The notes: generated by a model not told the origin, from the sequence alone. Numbered from the stretch's first letter, positions 36,551 through 48,882 are shown. The stretch is DNA of 64,000 bases from Eumeta japonica (GCA_005406025.1 BGZK01000209.1:310001-374000); one strand, 5' to 3'. Translations and numbers: made by a program.

Positions 36551-37884
36551 AAATGTTCTGTGTTATAATAAGCATGGACAAAATTAAAGAAAAACGTCAT
36601 GCAGTTCAAGAAAATGTAAGTTTTGTGTTCGATTCAAAATATAACAATACACGTTCATGAAATTATTAATCCAGAACGGATTTAATAAAACAACAGACTT
36701 CAACGGCTCATAATAACAATACATTTTACCACGCGAACAAGTCTCATAGAATAACGTGAATAAATAGCGTAGAATAAAGCGAATGAATTTAATGGACTTA
36801 TCGAATTCCGAAAACACGCATATGTTTCACCATATAATAGTGTCAAAAAAGGGGATACTCAATAAAATTTGTGGAAGAAATACGAGCAATATCGAGTAAG
36901 TGGAAATGAAAGTGGTGGCGGGCGGCGGGGGCGGGGGCGGGGCGCGCTTTCCCACGGGAGCGGCTCGTTAGGGGAACTATGATTTATACATTTTCGGGTT
37001 TCAGCGTTAAGGGCGTCTAACATAATATTCATTGCGGTTGATTGAATCCGCTGTGATATGATTGTGTATTTTAGGGCGCCGCTTTATGGAAATATGTAGT
37101 TAAATAAAGATCACTCACGGCACATTCGCCCCCGCGGGGGGCTGGTTGAAAGCAGCTATCGCAACGAAATTATCCCACGATATTTATACGCTCGTATGTC
37201 TAATGTCCGTTGCGCGGTTCGAGCGAGCCGAAAGGCGTCGTTCGGAAATTATTTGATGGGACCCGTGTACGGATAATAACAAAACCGAAATTTCGGAATC
37301 AAAACTACCTCAAGACGCTACGGAAGCAATAAAATCAAAGCTGTTTACGTTTTAAGTAAATAACACACATAATGACACATGTTTATATATAAAAAAAAAT
37401 ACACTTACATGCTTACACCTATTGAAATGCTTGAAAGCTCGAGAATTCCAATTTGCCCGTACATGAAATGAATTAAGTTAACACTCCCTTTCGGAACGCC
37501 TTCGTTAATGGAAACGCTAACCGACACCCGCGCTTCTGCGAGCGCGCGTATACGTATATATGCCACCTCAAAAATCTGTTTAACTTGAACGAACTCCGCT
37601 AACTAGACACGCATAAGGGTTACCACAGACATTCGCGAGTAATTTTAAATGTCTTCGTTACACACACTGGCTAAAAATAGGTGACAGATTAGAATAATTA
37701 TGTTTGAAAAAAAATATGCGATTTCTATGTAAAGGACGCCTAAATCGCCTTTGATGGGTTCAATTTGATTTTTGCTTTAGTTTTAAAATGTCTTATTTGA
37801 TTAAGGTTGAAATAATCAATCAATATAATTATATAATCGCAAAAGATATGTTGTTACGTACAATATAGTATATAGATAGAAGAT
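36551..37884. other. Non-coding stretch with G-rich and CpG-rich island
   Basis: No gene. A G-quadruplex-like run occupies 36920-36942. Bases 36900-37280 are GC-richer and include a block (37020-37110) dense in plausible transcription factor sites: TGCGGTT (37033), TGATTGA (37039) and TTTATGG (37083). A second GC-richer patch is at 37490-37570. Confidence 0.45.
36920..36942 (+). other. G-quadruplex-forming motif
   Basis: Four G runs of three or more (GGG, GGGGG, GGGGG, GGGG) separated by loops of 4, 1 and 1 bases. This meets the usual G3+N1-7 rule on the plus strand. Formation in the cell is not shown by sequence. Confidence 0.6.
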
Positions 37885-38290
37885 AGATTTGGACCGCGGT
37901 TTCACCCGAGTGAATACCGAAGATTTAACAGGATTTTTTTGACTTTCACAAACTTATATCTTAAATCTCAATTCTTCTCATTTCTTGTCTCCGTCACTCC
38001 GCCTTTCCTGTTCCAGTCAAAAGGAACAAAAAAAAAACCTGACGAAATAAAATGGATATAACGACTTTAATTTTTAATACTAATAATTTATTAGTATTAA
38101 ATGCATTGGCATGATAAATATCTTTATGGTAAATTCCATCTGCTATCAGGCTCCATCCACTTAAGTTTCAATTTTATCAAAATGGTATGGTGTTGCTCTA
38201 TCAGCATGCCAAATTTCATTAAAATCGCTTTAGTGGTTAATCCGTTAAAGCGTAATAGACAAACTATGACAGAAGATAAATAAAAAACCG
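37885..38290 (+). mobile_element. Non-LTR-derived fragment
   Basis: Opens GACCGCGGTTTCACCCGAGTG, a variant of the common retroposon head, and ends CCAAATTTCATTAAAATCGC and TGGTTAATCCGTTAAAGCG with a short A-rich tail. A 29-base near-palindrome lies inside it at 38073-38101. Confidence 0.5.
38073..38101. repeat. 14-bp AT-rich palindrome
   Basis: TTTAATACTAATAA and its exact complement are separated by a single T. Being wholly A/T apart from one C-G pair, it is weaker evidence than the GC-containing hairpins. Confidence 0.7.
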
Positions 38291-38404
38291 GGCAAGTGTT
38301 GGTTAGACTCGCGCATAGAATGTACATACAAATAGAATGTATTTATTTTTGAATCGGTTCGCGATAGTCAGCGCGGCCGTACTCAACACTTGACCGGATT
38401 TTAA
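38283..38404. mobile_element. Head-to-head retroposon ends
   Basis: AAAACCGGGCAAGTG...GACTCGCGC at the left and the inverted form CACTTGACCGGATTTT at the right are both versions of the CCGGACAAGTGCGA...ACTCGCGCA head seen at 63786. They face each other over about 120 bases, giving a small foldback structure. Confidence 0.55.
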
Positions 38405-38639
38405 TGTTCGTTATTTTACATTAAAGTTTGGAATATAAGTAATATATAACATTCAGAGATCGAATTAGACGTTGATATATATTATTTTTACGACAAAGAA
38501 AAACAAAAATCGTTAAAAAATATGTTTCTTGTATGCTAACTATTCAAAATTTTTACGTTTTTGCTTTTTTAATTACTTACTTGGATATTCGCTATAATAT
38601 CAAATTCTTTGGAGATTTTAACTTGCTACTTATTACGGC

Positions 38640-40240
38640 CCTTTAAAGGAAGAACGAACACATGAACAGACGGACGGCGTGGGCTTACTAATAAGGTTAT
38701 GTTGATATCATTTGTATACGGAACCTTAAAAAGGATAGTTGCAGCTAATACAACTTCCGTTTTCCATTATTTTAAAATAATATAATTCACGATAATGCTT
38801 TAAAACTATAGCGATTTTGATATAAAAAAAAATCATTTTCCACAAATACATTAAAAATCCGATCGGTAAATACAAATCAAATAACTTGAACTATAGAAAT
38901 TAAGAAGGACTACCATGAAACTGAATTTGCTAAGAAAAAGAATATTCATGCATAGTTATTCATGTACATACAAAAGCAATACATATTTGAACTTATGGCG
39001 ACGTGTCTTTGGATGAGTAGCTTAGATATTTACAATGGACGCACAATGTATTGTATGAATACTCTGTGGTGAACAAAGGCTTTAATAACGATTTAACAGT
39101 ACATAACGTACTAACCAAAAATTATGTTCAGGAATACAATTTAAGGATATATCCTAATTAACCATTATTGAACATGATCCGTATGAATTTTTTTTTTAAT
39201 TTTCGAATTGTTATTGATTTTTTTTTAAATTTTTTATGTATTTTTCAATTCAGATAGTATAAACAAAACTAATGCACACGTTAACAACATAGAGGGGAAA
39301 GTATAACGATTATTCCTCCGAGCACAGGCGAAACTCTCACGTATGGCAACCCTGTGTGCGATCGTCTTTCCTTCGTATCGGGTATAGATTCATTATCGCG
39401 CCCTCGCACAACATCCCGTGGCGAACCCTACACTAGCAGAGCGAGGGTTCCGCAGAGCGGTTAACGCGTACGAACGGGTCGCTCCGACGCACCATTGTGT
39501 CCTATTGGTATCCAGCATTCGACTGTGACAACACGGGCGCGGGGGTGAGTGAGAATATTGGCGGTTGTATTGGGGAGGTGATAGTGGGGGGGTTGAATTG
39601 ATTTTATTAGATTTTAACGTCACAGTACAGGCAGATCCATGTGGATACTTGTTATTATTTAGATATACATATACAATTTATGAGTAATTTGATTACATTT
39701 AAGTTTATTTATTATTTATACATAAAACTAATTTGTAATGACAAAATGAATTTACATTAACAAACTACTTGAAAACAACTTAAAGAGAAGATATATTTGC
39801 AAGAATGATTGTTCTTGACACATAACTCAATAAAAATTCTAATATAAAAAACAAATATACACCACAGTTAAATTTAAATGTTAGTTAACTAGGTATATAA
39901 TAAAACAACTTTTACATGACAAAAAAAAAACCGTTCTCGTATATAATTTGAACAGTGCCTTAATGTACGAAAAAGAAAGATTGATATTTATATATGACTA
40001 TAAGACTTCCGCCCACAGTTTAGACCGCATGAAATTCGGCCCGTCACATAGTTTTTATCGCAACTCAGCCCCCTTCCCTGTTATCTGAAATAAATTAAAT
40101 TAAGTTTGTATCAAGTCAAGCTTTATCTATCCGTGGGAATCGTATTAAAATCCATGCAGTAGTTTTAGTGATGCGCGCGAACAGACAAACAAAAAATTTA
40201 ATAATAGTTCTTTTCTTTTATCATCCCCTCTCCATTGTTC
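38640..40240. other. Non-coding stretch with retroposon fragments
   Basis: Includes a fragment with GAACAGACGGACGGCG and TACGGAACCTTAAAAA (38650-38740), a GC-richer patch at 39380-39580, and another head-and-tail fragment at 40010-40200 (GACCGCATGAAATTCGG; ATTAAAATCCATGCAGTAG; GAACAGACAAAC). No gene. Confidence 0.45.
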
Positions 40241-40483
40241 GTTCATACCTTCATTGTACAGACAAACCGGGTTCTACCGTTTTATTAAATGTATAGTAAA
40301 CGGTCGTGACCGGTCAATGAAGAGCAATCGCTCTCGAACTAAAAGCTATTGGGTGTGGATTGCAACCACAACTGATTTCACCGATGAGATTTTAACTCGA
40401 ATAAAATTAAACCATATACGTACTCATGCTCTGTGCCTCGAAGAACACGCCGAACGATGCATCGGAATACAACGGTGTCGAAT

Positions 40484-40529
40484 CTTGAGATGTTTGGACT
40501 TGCCGAAGTTTAAGTCCAAACATCTCAAG
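40484..40529. repeat. Perfect 18-bp hairpin
   Basis: CTTGAGATGTTTGGACTT (40484-40501) is exactly complementary to 40512-40529 with a 10-nt loop GCCGAAGTTT. It lies within an open frame at 40254-40538 that I do not regard as a gene. Confidence 0.85.
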
Positions 40530-40559
40530 CAGAGATAAAAATATCCTGCAATTTACCAT

Positions 40560-40890
40560 TCAATCGATACCCGACGAATGTCGAAACACTCATCAAGGTC
40601 TATAGTTAAACGAAACCGCAGGCGCATCGAGTTCGTCTAAGCCGAACGGAGTTCGACTGAGACAATATTATGAGAAGTTAAACGGTTTCCGTGCAGTTGG
40701 TTGGTCGCGACCGCCGTCGACCCACATTCGGCCATTTCGCAGCGCCAGCGGCCGTGGACGATTTCACCGCGAGAACGAGTCAATGGCGAAAGGTCAAGAC
40801 CGAATCTAAGCTGTTGCAGCGACAGCGGAGGCCGCGCCGATTACTTACCATTGTGCGACATCTGACAATAGCCGGCCGCCGATAGGGGCC
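40560..40890. promoter_or_regulatory. CpG-rich island, possible regulatory block
   Basis: About 300 bases distinctly richer in G, C and CpG than the flanks. On the minus strand ATG at 40851-40849 is followed at once by GTAAGT (40848-40843), so it could include a start-codon exon. The short plus-strand frame at 40691-40885 is arginine-rich and looks compositional. Function is inference. Confidence 0.3.
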
Positions 40891-41460
40891 CGGGGGTGAG
40901 AGATCATTATCGACAATTGAATATATGTTTTAAAAAACCCATGTCGACGAGATTGCGAAATAACGTCACGCCAGCGTCAGTGAAGCATGAGAAAGTATAC
41001 GAAGATGATATCATGGTGGGCTTTATGGTCGCTGCTTATTCTTCTGAAAAATAAGTGTGCACTTACAGATAAAAAAAAACACCTATTCCTCGCATATGCT
41101 TAGTAGTAGATACATCGAGCTAAGGTTAATGTTATCATTTATTATAATCCATAGATGAATTTAATTTGAAGTTACTTAATTAACCCTATGAGTGGTTGTC
41201 AACTATCCAAGAGCGTTAACCCTTCAAACCACAAGGAAATATTCAAAATTGAAAACACCCGGTACTCGTATACTATTGTACTGTTATTCGTTAAGAGATC
41301 TGCATGTTAACGTATATTTTGTTAAAATTTCGTCTTTGCAAATCAAACGATACTTATTGCAGTTCAAAAGATATAAAGATGCAAGAAAGGCTGAAGCACG
41401 ATGTAAGTTTATTAAAATGAATAAAAGAACCAAACACAAAGCAATTTTTTATAGCGTTTT

Positions 41461-41800
41461 CGAGGGGCAAACGACCATGCAAGCCACTATAAATTAGGTG
41501 GTCAACGCCGCCAATGGATACTCGCGACTCCAGCAGGACTTACCAGTGCGTTGCCGGTCTATGTTGGGTACGAATAAAATATTTGACGGAAAAGGAAACG
41601 GGCTAATGTAGAGAGAAGCGGTGTAATGAAGGAGGAGTGCTGTTATGGAAGGGGAGTGGGCCGCCCCCGGAGCTCTCACTCACTAGACGAAATGTAACAG
41701 CAGAAACTGTCACTTCACATCTATATTCTGTGAGAATGTGGTGTTTCGTCGGTCAAGCCGGCCCATTGTCGTGCTGGAGCCAAGGTAGCTACAGAATGAC
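41461..41800 (+). mobile_element. Short retroposon, plus-strand copy
   Basis: Runs from GAGGGGCAAACGACCATGC through CGCCGCCAATGGATACTCGC, TACCAGTGCGTTGCCGG, a purine-rich block and TCACTAGACGAAATGTAACAG to a region pairing with the TTGGCTGTAG ends of the other copies. Same family as 20492, 22888 and 62738. Non-coding. Confidence 0.7.
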
Positions 41801-42804
41801 TGTACCACTGTTTACAATTACCTTATAACATGCAAATTGATTTAGTAATGAACTGACATACTAAATTTAAATACACACAGAACTCTGCTAAACTATTAGC
41901 GAAATTCTTAGAGAAGAGGCATGGCATATATATAAAAATTGTCAAAATTCGTAAATTTCTAAGTATACAGCAAGAACAGGCCTGTGGACTCTTAGCGTGG
42001 GGTCCGTTCACCGCTGCTAACGTTGAGTCAGCACCGATTTACAGTAACGCCGCTTGTTCTCTGAAGTTCTTAGGTAGAAATGTTTTGCGGTCAGTTAAAC
42101 TTCATATATATCCAAATCTCATAAGTGACGAAATGAATATTAGAAAGTTATGAAAAAATGTATGTTGACATTCACACATATCTCTAGATTTAAAACAAAG
42201 AATAACAAATAACTGTTAACTTGCCACAGGTCGATTCTGATAGTGCATTACCTGAAAAGACAATAAATTCTTCGTTAATAGTGACAAAATCGGCGAAACT
42301 TATTACGCTCAAAAACTAACATGAAACTGCAAATTACGAAATAACATAAAACTGTAAATTAGGAAATAACAGAAAACTCAATAAACTATTATACGACATA
42401 CTGTTATTAATACTTATTATGTGATACAAAAAAAGAAATTCAGCTAGTCAAAAATTCCACAAGTCAATCGGGACGAACAATAAAACGAGTACTTGAAACA
42501 CAAAACTCTCTGACAATAACGGAGTTTTATTATAAAACGCAAAACTAAAACCCACAATAAAAATATAGTGTCAGTGTCCAAAGTAAATCATCTATTTACA
42601 TTATTCAACTTCCGTTTTCCCACCATCAGATATAAATATTTTATTCATAATTATATATTTTATACAAGTTTTTACGAAATGATTGATGAAAGTTAATTAA
42701 GTAAAAGCGATAATGATCGTACCAAATAGGATCTTTTGTATCTCCAGTCTCTGTACCTTTGTCAGTCCCCCTAAAGTAAGGGGGAGCTAATGCATATATG
42801 TATG

Positions 42805-42955
42805 CAATTAGCTTTTGTCCGAGGTTTCGCCCGCCTGAACACAGAATAAATTTTAACATTCTGTATATCAATCATAATCCTGAACCCGGCCCGCGATTCA
42901 TAATCTCGAATCAGATCTCGATTTCAGTCTCGGCCCCGGTCCGTTGCTGACAACA
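42805..42955 (+). mobile_element. Retroposon head fragment plus GATTC-type repeat
   Basis: ATTAGCTTTTGTCCGAGGTTTCGCCCGCCTGAA-type head (a variant of that at 34513), followed at 42885-42955 by a degenerate GATCTCGATTTCAGTCTCGG tandem block. This adjacency suggests the degenerate repeat may belong to the same element family. Confidence 0.5.
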
Positions 42956-43131
42956 GGAATCATTCGGAAAACCACTAATTTTCCATTATAAATAAAGATT
43001 CAGAATTTATTGTAATAAAAAATGTTATTTTGTCAATTTCATTTCATGAGAACGACCATTAAGGCATGAAAGTAAAGTTTCTCTAAATCCCCTATGACAT
43101 AATGGGATAAAAGTACCCTATATTCACCCTC

Positions 43132-43198
43132 ACAGTACAGACAGCAAGGTTATGATTGCACCAATATGGTGCAATCATAACCTTGCTGTCTGTACTGT
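43132..43198. repeat. Perfect 31-bp hairpin, 5-nt loop
   Basis: Bases 43132-43162 (beginning ACAGTACAGACAGCAAGG and ending GATTGCACC) are the exact reverse complement of 43168-43198; the loop is AATAT. Composition is mixed and not simple-sequence. Pairing stops sharply at both outer edges. It is too short and too perfect for a typical MITE, and its loop is shorter than usual for an animal pre-miRNA. Confidence 0.92.
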
Positions 43199-43369
43199 AA
43201 TAAATATTTATTACACCAATATTTCGTTTTCTTTTTCATATTAAAGACCTCTACAAAATTAAGTGGCCATTAGGCATTTGTTGTTTTTTTTCTAGTAAGC
43301 AAAATACAGCGACAATTAATGTAGCCAAAGGAATGATATACTTATTTAGTTACTCATGCTAATATAATT

Positions 43370-43625
43370 GAACGAGCGAGGACACCGACACATAACCCTT
43401 TGTTCTATAAAGGTGCTGCGTGAGACGGTTAGCGCGGCCACAATGCCACTTGACGCACAACACTGTTCAATGGCGTTCTCGATTTAGCCGTATTATGTCC
43501 GGACTCGCTTCGCGATACGGCCCTTTGTTGTCTGGACGACGAATCAAGGGCCACTTTATAAGTTCAAATGTCTCGTCATTCGCTGACGTTCAATGAGCAC
43601 GATTGACGTTATTGAATTCGTCTTC
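43370..43625. promoter_or_regulatory. Candidate enhancer-like island
   Basis: A GC-richer block with CCTTTGTT twice (43397-43404 and 43522-43529) and ATCAAGG (43543-43549), which resemble SOX/TCF-type sites, and several CpG-rich stretches. Clustering of like sites is suggestive only; no conservation data are available. Confidence 0.25.
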
Positions 43626-45059
43626 GTCCAAATGTACTTTGGCTGGAAAAAAATAACAGTTATTTATACCTTTTGGAATTTTAATTTCGCTATAACGTCG
43701 AAAACTCAATCTTTCTAAATGAGTGGAATGTATTAGGAGCAAAGACTGTTATCCCTAAGAGTTTCTATTCCAGCTTTTATTATAAAAAAGAAGATACACA
43801 AAGCATATATATGTACATGACTGATATCGTAAGGACAACGTTTTATCATTGGCGACAAAATACTACAAAAATATTTGATGAATGGATTGTGCTAGTTTTT
43901 AAACTTTATATTATATTGTCCCGAAGAAGCGAAGTATGGAGATATGTATATTATATATATGAATATAGAATTTATTTAAATATTTTATTCAGGATTCTAG
44001 TGACTTACATTTGCCATATCTCTTCAGTAAATCGGGCATTGAAAGAAGTAAAACTGAAATTCGTGACTTAAAAGTTTATTAATGAACTGTCGAAATAACA
44101 ATTATGAAATAAATAAGCCTCTTGCTTAAAAACAAACTGATTTTAGTAGCCATTATCTTTTGTTTACGAGATGGTCAACTCGCCAGCATAAAATATTATT
44201 CGAGGCCAATCGTGTTATTCAAGTTTACAGCAACTTTTTTAAATGAACGACTTCATGTTTTCATTGAATTAATTATGATTGCGACAGATTTTATTCATGT
44301 CGCTGTTGAGTTTTTACCGTTCCAGAACATTTTTAATTCAAATTGAGGCATTTATACCTTAACCCCTCCGCGCTAGCTGAGAACTGCTAACAACCATTAC
44401 AGATAACGGTAAGAAATCAAATTCGACTTACGTAATGGATTCTTCGCAAGGCAAAAATAAGAAAAAAAAAACACGTCATAACGATTGGGAAAATAGATTT
44501 GAAACCCACGTCATAGGTCACCGCTGTCAGACCGAGCCGCGAAGGTTTTCGAATGTGTAATTACTCATATTCTAGCTATTTATACAGGAATCTTTTTTTT
44601 TCTCGCAAATAATGATTATTATAATATATTACAATCACAATCACTTTGTATTGTATAAATCAAACAAATATTTATCATAATTTAAATAGATTTATAATTT
44701 AAATTAAGTAATACTGTGAAGCTATTAAATGAAATAGCAAAACTCATTTACAAACATATAGATTTAGTACTGTTATTATTATATTGCTAATTTACTGAAG
44801 GTTTTTCAGCGATGGTAATGCAAAAACAAATATAAAACATTTAACAAACAAAACATCAAACAACTACCATGGCCGTTATACGATTGTTCAATATAAACAT
44901 TGTACATAGGTAAAAACGATTCCATCGTTCTTTAGGGTCTCCATTCAACGGGCCTGCAAACGACAAATATGTTTGCATGATAATTTAAACGAATTTTTTT
45001 CTAGTGACTAATCAGCCGATGATACTGACATTTGTCGTCACAATTATTCTTTTGGTACC

Positions 45060-45460
45060 CGTTCCATTTCACATGATCAACGATGTTCGCGAACGATCAG
45101 CGAACATGTCGACACCGTTTATGACAAGATCCACAAACCAGGCGCGGCCATTATAAAGGTGTACATTGTTTTAGACGACTAAAACACATAATCGTTTGTA
45201 ATAATTACTATGGAAAGGTGCGATAAGGATTTTATTAGGCGCGATGAAAGATAAGCCCGTCGCCGGACAACAACTAACGCGATCGGCTCACATCAGATAA
45301 CGGACAAACGACCTTACAGCGAGCGCCGTCAATAAACAACCTGACGTTTCCTCTGGTGTCCGACCGACTTCCCCGTTACGCCATCGGCCTACACTAATGC
45401 ATACACCGGTGTAATGGCGCCCTTTACGCTCGATTATTATTTTTGAATTGTTCTGTATTC
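45060..45460. promoter_or_regulatory. Candidate enhancer-like island with GATA sites
   Basis: GATAAGG (45222-45228), AGATAAG (45249-45255) and AGATAA (45295-45300) lie within 80 bases in a block that is GC-richer than its surroundings; CAATAAACAA near 45330 resembles a forkhead site, and ATGTTCGC/GCGAACAT near 45080 forms a small inverted repeat. The role is inferred from motif density. Confidence 0.25.
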
Positions 45461-48400
45461 GGCCTATTGGATGTTTTTACCTGAAACATGCGCTTTTCCT
45501 TGGTCCCCATGTCCGACACAACGAAACGAAATGGCGTGTGGTCTATCCACACATTTTTTTGCATTAGATTACGACATATTACTGTAAATTACACATCCAA
45601 CTGGAAATGATCGACCAAAGCCGTAATTTATTCCACTTATCATTGAAACATTCTTTGGGTGACATTTTATGAAAATTAAATCGTTGTAAGTATAACTTCC
45701 GAGTTAAGCGCACCTACTTCACAACCAAATTTCGTTATTTTTCCGTTTAACTATATCGCATCCCTACCGTATGTATTAGAATACGAACTCCGAGCTGCGA
45801 ATAGCTTCATAACGATTGTTAAATTAAATTCGTCATCGCTTTTTAAGCATTTCGCAACATCATTACAAACTTCGCCATTCCAAAGCCATCATCTTGTGGC
45901 TGCGTCAACGACGTAACAAATCGCTTTTATCGTCGAAGTCGACACATAAAAATCGAATTTGCATAAAGGAAAGACCGCAGCAACGGCACTACTTTCACCG
46001 CAGAATCGACGCGGTGATACCGCTGACGCCAGATCCCCACCGGCTGCGGACGGAAGACAGAATTCGATGTTGGAGATAGCCACACCTGTCGCCGTATATC
46101 CTGGACCAGCCGCGAATCGAATCTCATTGAACTCTCTCATAGGAAAAAAAAGAAGACAATAATCCATGAAACATAGAGTTGGTGCTGGTCGTGGAAGAGA
46201 CGATTCTTGAATAGATAACTATTAAATACACGTAATTTTAATTTTTCCTTTGTATCCCTGCTGACCCGTCTATGTATCCTCAAATAAAGACAATTTTAAT
46301 ATATATCCTCATACATGTGCAAAAAGTACGGAAATCACCTTCATATGTCGCGAACGAAATTAAAAGGATTTCTTTGTTCGAGACAAAAAATAAAAAAAAA
46401 AGTGAAATCGCGCGTGGGCAAGCGCACCTCATAAAAAGTCGACCGCGGAAAGAGCATTCAACGTCGTCATTCGTAATACCAACAGCAACAACAACCTTTG
46501 TCGGGCCGGCCGCTAACCGTCGCACAAATTATTGATTGCGTCACTAAAAGCGTCTCGTGCGCTTGTGTGTTAATTTAACAGCCATATACACGAACATTTC
46601 TTGACGTTTACGGATGCAATGCCAAATATTTCGTCTCGCAACCGATTGCCGTCCAAGGGTTATAATTCTTGATATGAAAAGAAACGTCTTAAAATATAAA
46701 GTTGACGGTTCGTACAGAATATGAGAAAAGAAAAAATGTCACAAAAATATTTATCAAATATTGGTATCCACATTGTTATATACATTTCGCCACTTTTTTG
46801 TTGACAATTTATTTACGTCACTATTATAAAAATTGTAGGATGAGAACCGACAATTTTTAAATTTCTTTTACACCTTTAAGTTGTATACTATTAATGTCTT
46901 CCATTAAAGAGGATATACGAATTATATAAAAAAGATAATCAATTACTACTGCGAGGTCTTACTACATATTTAAGCAGGTTAATTAGAAATTTCTAGATTC
47001 AGATCCGGTAACTATGAAACCTTTCGGTTTGTAACGAGCGGACTCCATCGATGTGGACTCGTGTTTACGTGCGCTAATGGCACAAACAGAGAGATTACTT
47101 CGTTGTTTAATATTGAGTTTCCGCCGCATTAAATACAACTTTTAGTTGTTAATAACACCCGTCGGAAGTTAGGATGTTAATTGTCAAGTATAGTTTAAAA
47201 AAAGCGATAGTTAATAGAACGAAACTGCATTGATGAATTTACTAAGAGATCTGGGTATGTTTACTTGCAATGAAATTGTTATTGCATCTATTTTGCTATT
47301 TATTTAAATAAACAGTTTTAAAAGATGTAAGCTTTAATAATAGAAACAAGCACGTGCATATATGCATTAGTTAAATAATAATAAACAATGTTGATACATC
47401 TAGTGGAGAAAATGCAAGCGAACGTTGAACGTCTATTGCAGGCATCACGATTATTGTAATCAATTTATGGTTGGTTGCAACAACCCAACACTAAAATAAC
47501 ATAATACGTATCTAGACAATGAATAGGAAAAAAACAGTTATAATGCAGCTGCATTTCACGTTGCACTTCAAATTTACCGCGTAGTGGCACACATCGATGA
47601 AAGCATCACACAACCATGCTTTTCCCGGCCACAAAAAAGTTAATTAATGCTGGCAACACACACGAAATTGAAGTCGGAGTGAGACCAACTTAAATCCAAC
47701 GTTAAAATGAAAGAGGCGAGAGCGAGACAGAACGACTAACATGGTGGTAGTTAAGTCGGTGAATTAAATGGGGGTGAGCGAGATGGCAAATTATGTATTT
47801 CAAGGAGAAATGAAAGGGATAATCGACTCTGCTTCTGTGCGGTGCCCGGGCAGGAGAAAGGTCGTTGCCATGTAAATAGAAAAAAAAAGGTTGAGATGTT
47901 TTGTAACAGATTATGCCTCTAAATGGGAAATGGATATTTCTATTTTGCTGATGCGCTCGACGGCGCGAGGTAAATGTAATTGAAAAGGTTAATGGATTCT
48001 TTTCTTTGCGCAATTTTAAATATCTAAAATTGAAGATAAACGTGATTAGATTAAATCATTTCTTTGAAGCTTTCGAAATAAATATTATGCGAATAGAGAC
48101 GACGATCACTCGATTCGTTTACATCGCTCTTATACAAGAATCAACTGTATGTTTGAAATTTGTATTTGGCCACATCATGATGATACTCAGTTTAAAGTAA
48201 AAGAACCATGGACCTAAAAGAACAACATATCGCAAGTCCATAATTTTTATTATCAAAATTCCGTAGAAATAGAATAGAATATAACGAAGAATAAAATCAT
48301 ATTGTTTACTCAACGCTTTTATTTGAGCATCAATGCTTTTTAATATAGGTATGTTACTAGAGTATTTTATTTCGATTTCAGCTTGCTTAGGGTTGAAAAG

Positions 48401-48851
48401 AGCCGATGCATGTACACCATAAATTATTCTCGCTTGATTTTTTTTCGTGACCGCGTCCCAATCCATTTAAGCGTTTACTAGGCCACTTCCCCGGTTATTC
48501 AACACTTGAAAAAAATTATCCTCCAACTATATCTCCCCTTTAAATTCAATGCGATCCAATAGAAAATGCATTTTAATGGTAATTTTTTCACAAACGAACT
48601 CTAAAATTGCAGAACGCATCGTAGCATACCGGACTGCATGGCTGTTATCATAACTCGAGAGTATCGATTGCTGAAGTAGGGGACTACCGGCTCGCAGCGA
48701 TGAATCATCGTCCCTTTGCGAGGGGCGCCAGATTATAAGAGTGGTGATTATACATCTATCGACATTCATCCTCAGGAACCGCCATTGCACTCAGTGCGAT
48801 AAGTGGGTACTGTGCACGGTTAATGGAATGTTAATGAAATATTCCTTATTA

Positions 48852-48882
48852 TTGTACCCATTAAATTTTATAATGGGTACAA
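48852..48882. repeat. 12-bp hairpin
   Basis: TTGTACCCATTA pairs exactly with TAATGGGTACAA across a 7-nt loop AATTTTA. Confidence 0.75.

Noticed and set aside
40254..40538. 94-codon plus-strand frame
   Set aside because: It begins in a retroposon-like tail and ends in an 18-bp inverted repeat; no domain.
43132..43198. Conserved microRNA precursor
   Set aside because: The arm sequence matches no miRNA I know and the 5-nt loop is shorter than usual; kept as an unexplained hairpin.
48119..48466. 115-codon minus-strand frame
   Set aside because: One of the longest frames and superficially protein-like at its start, but its second half is AT-driven hydrophobic sequence, and no start context, splice site or family was recognised.
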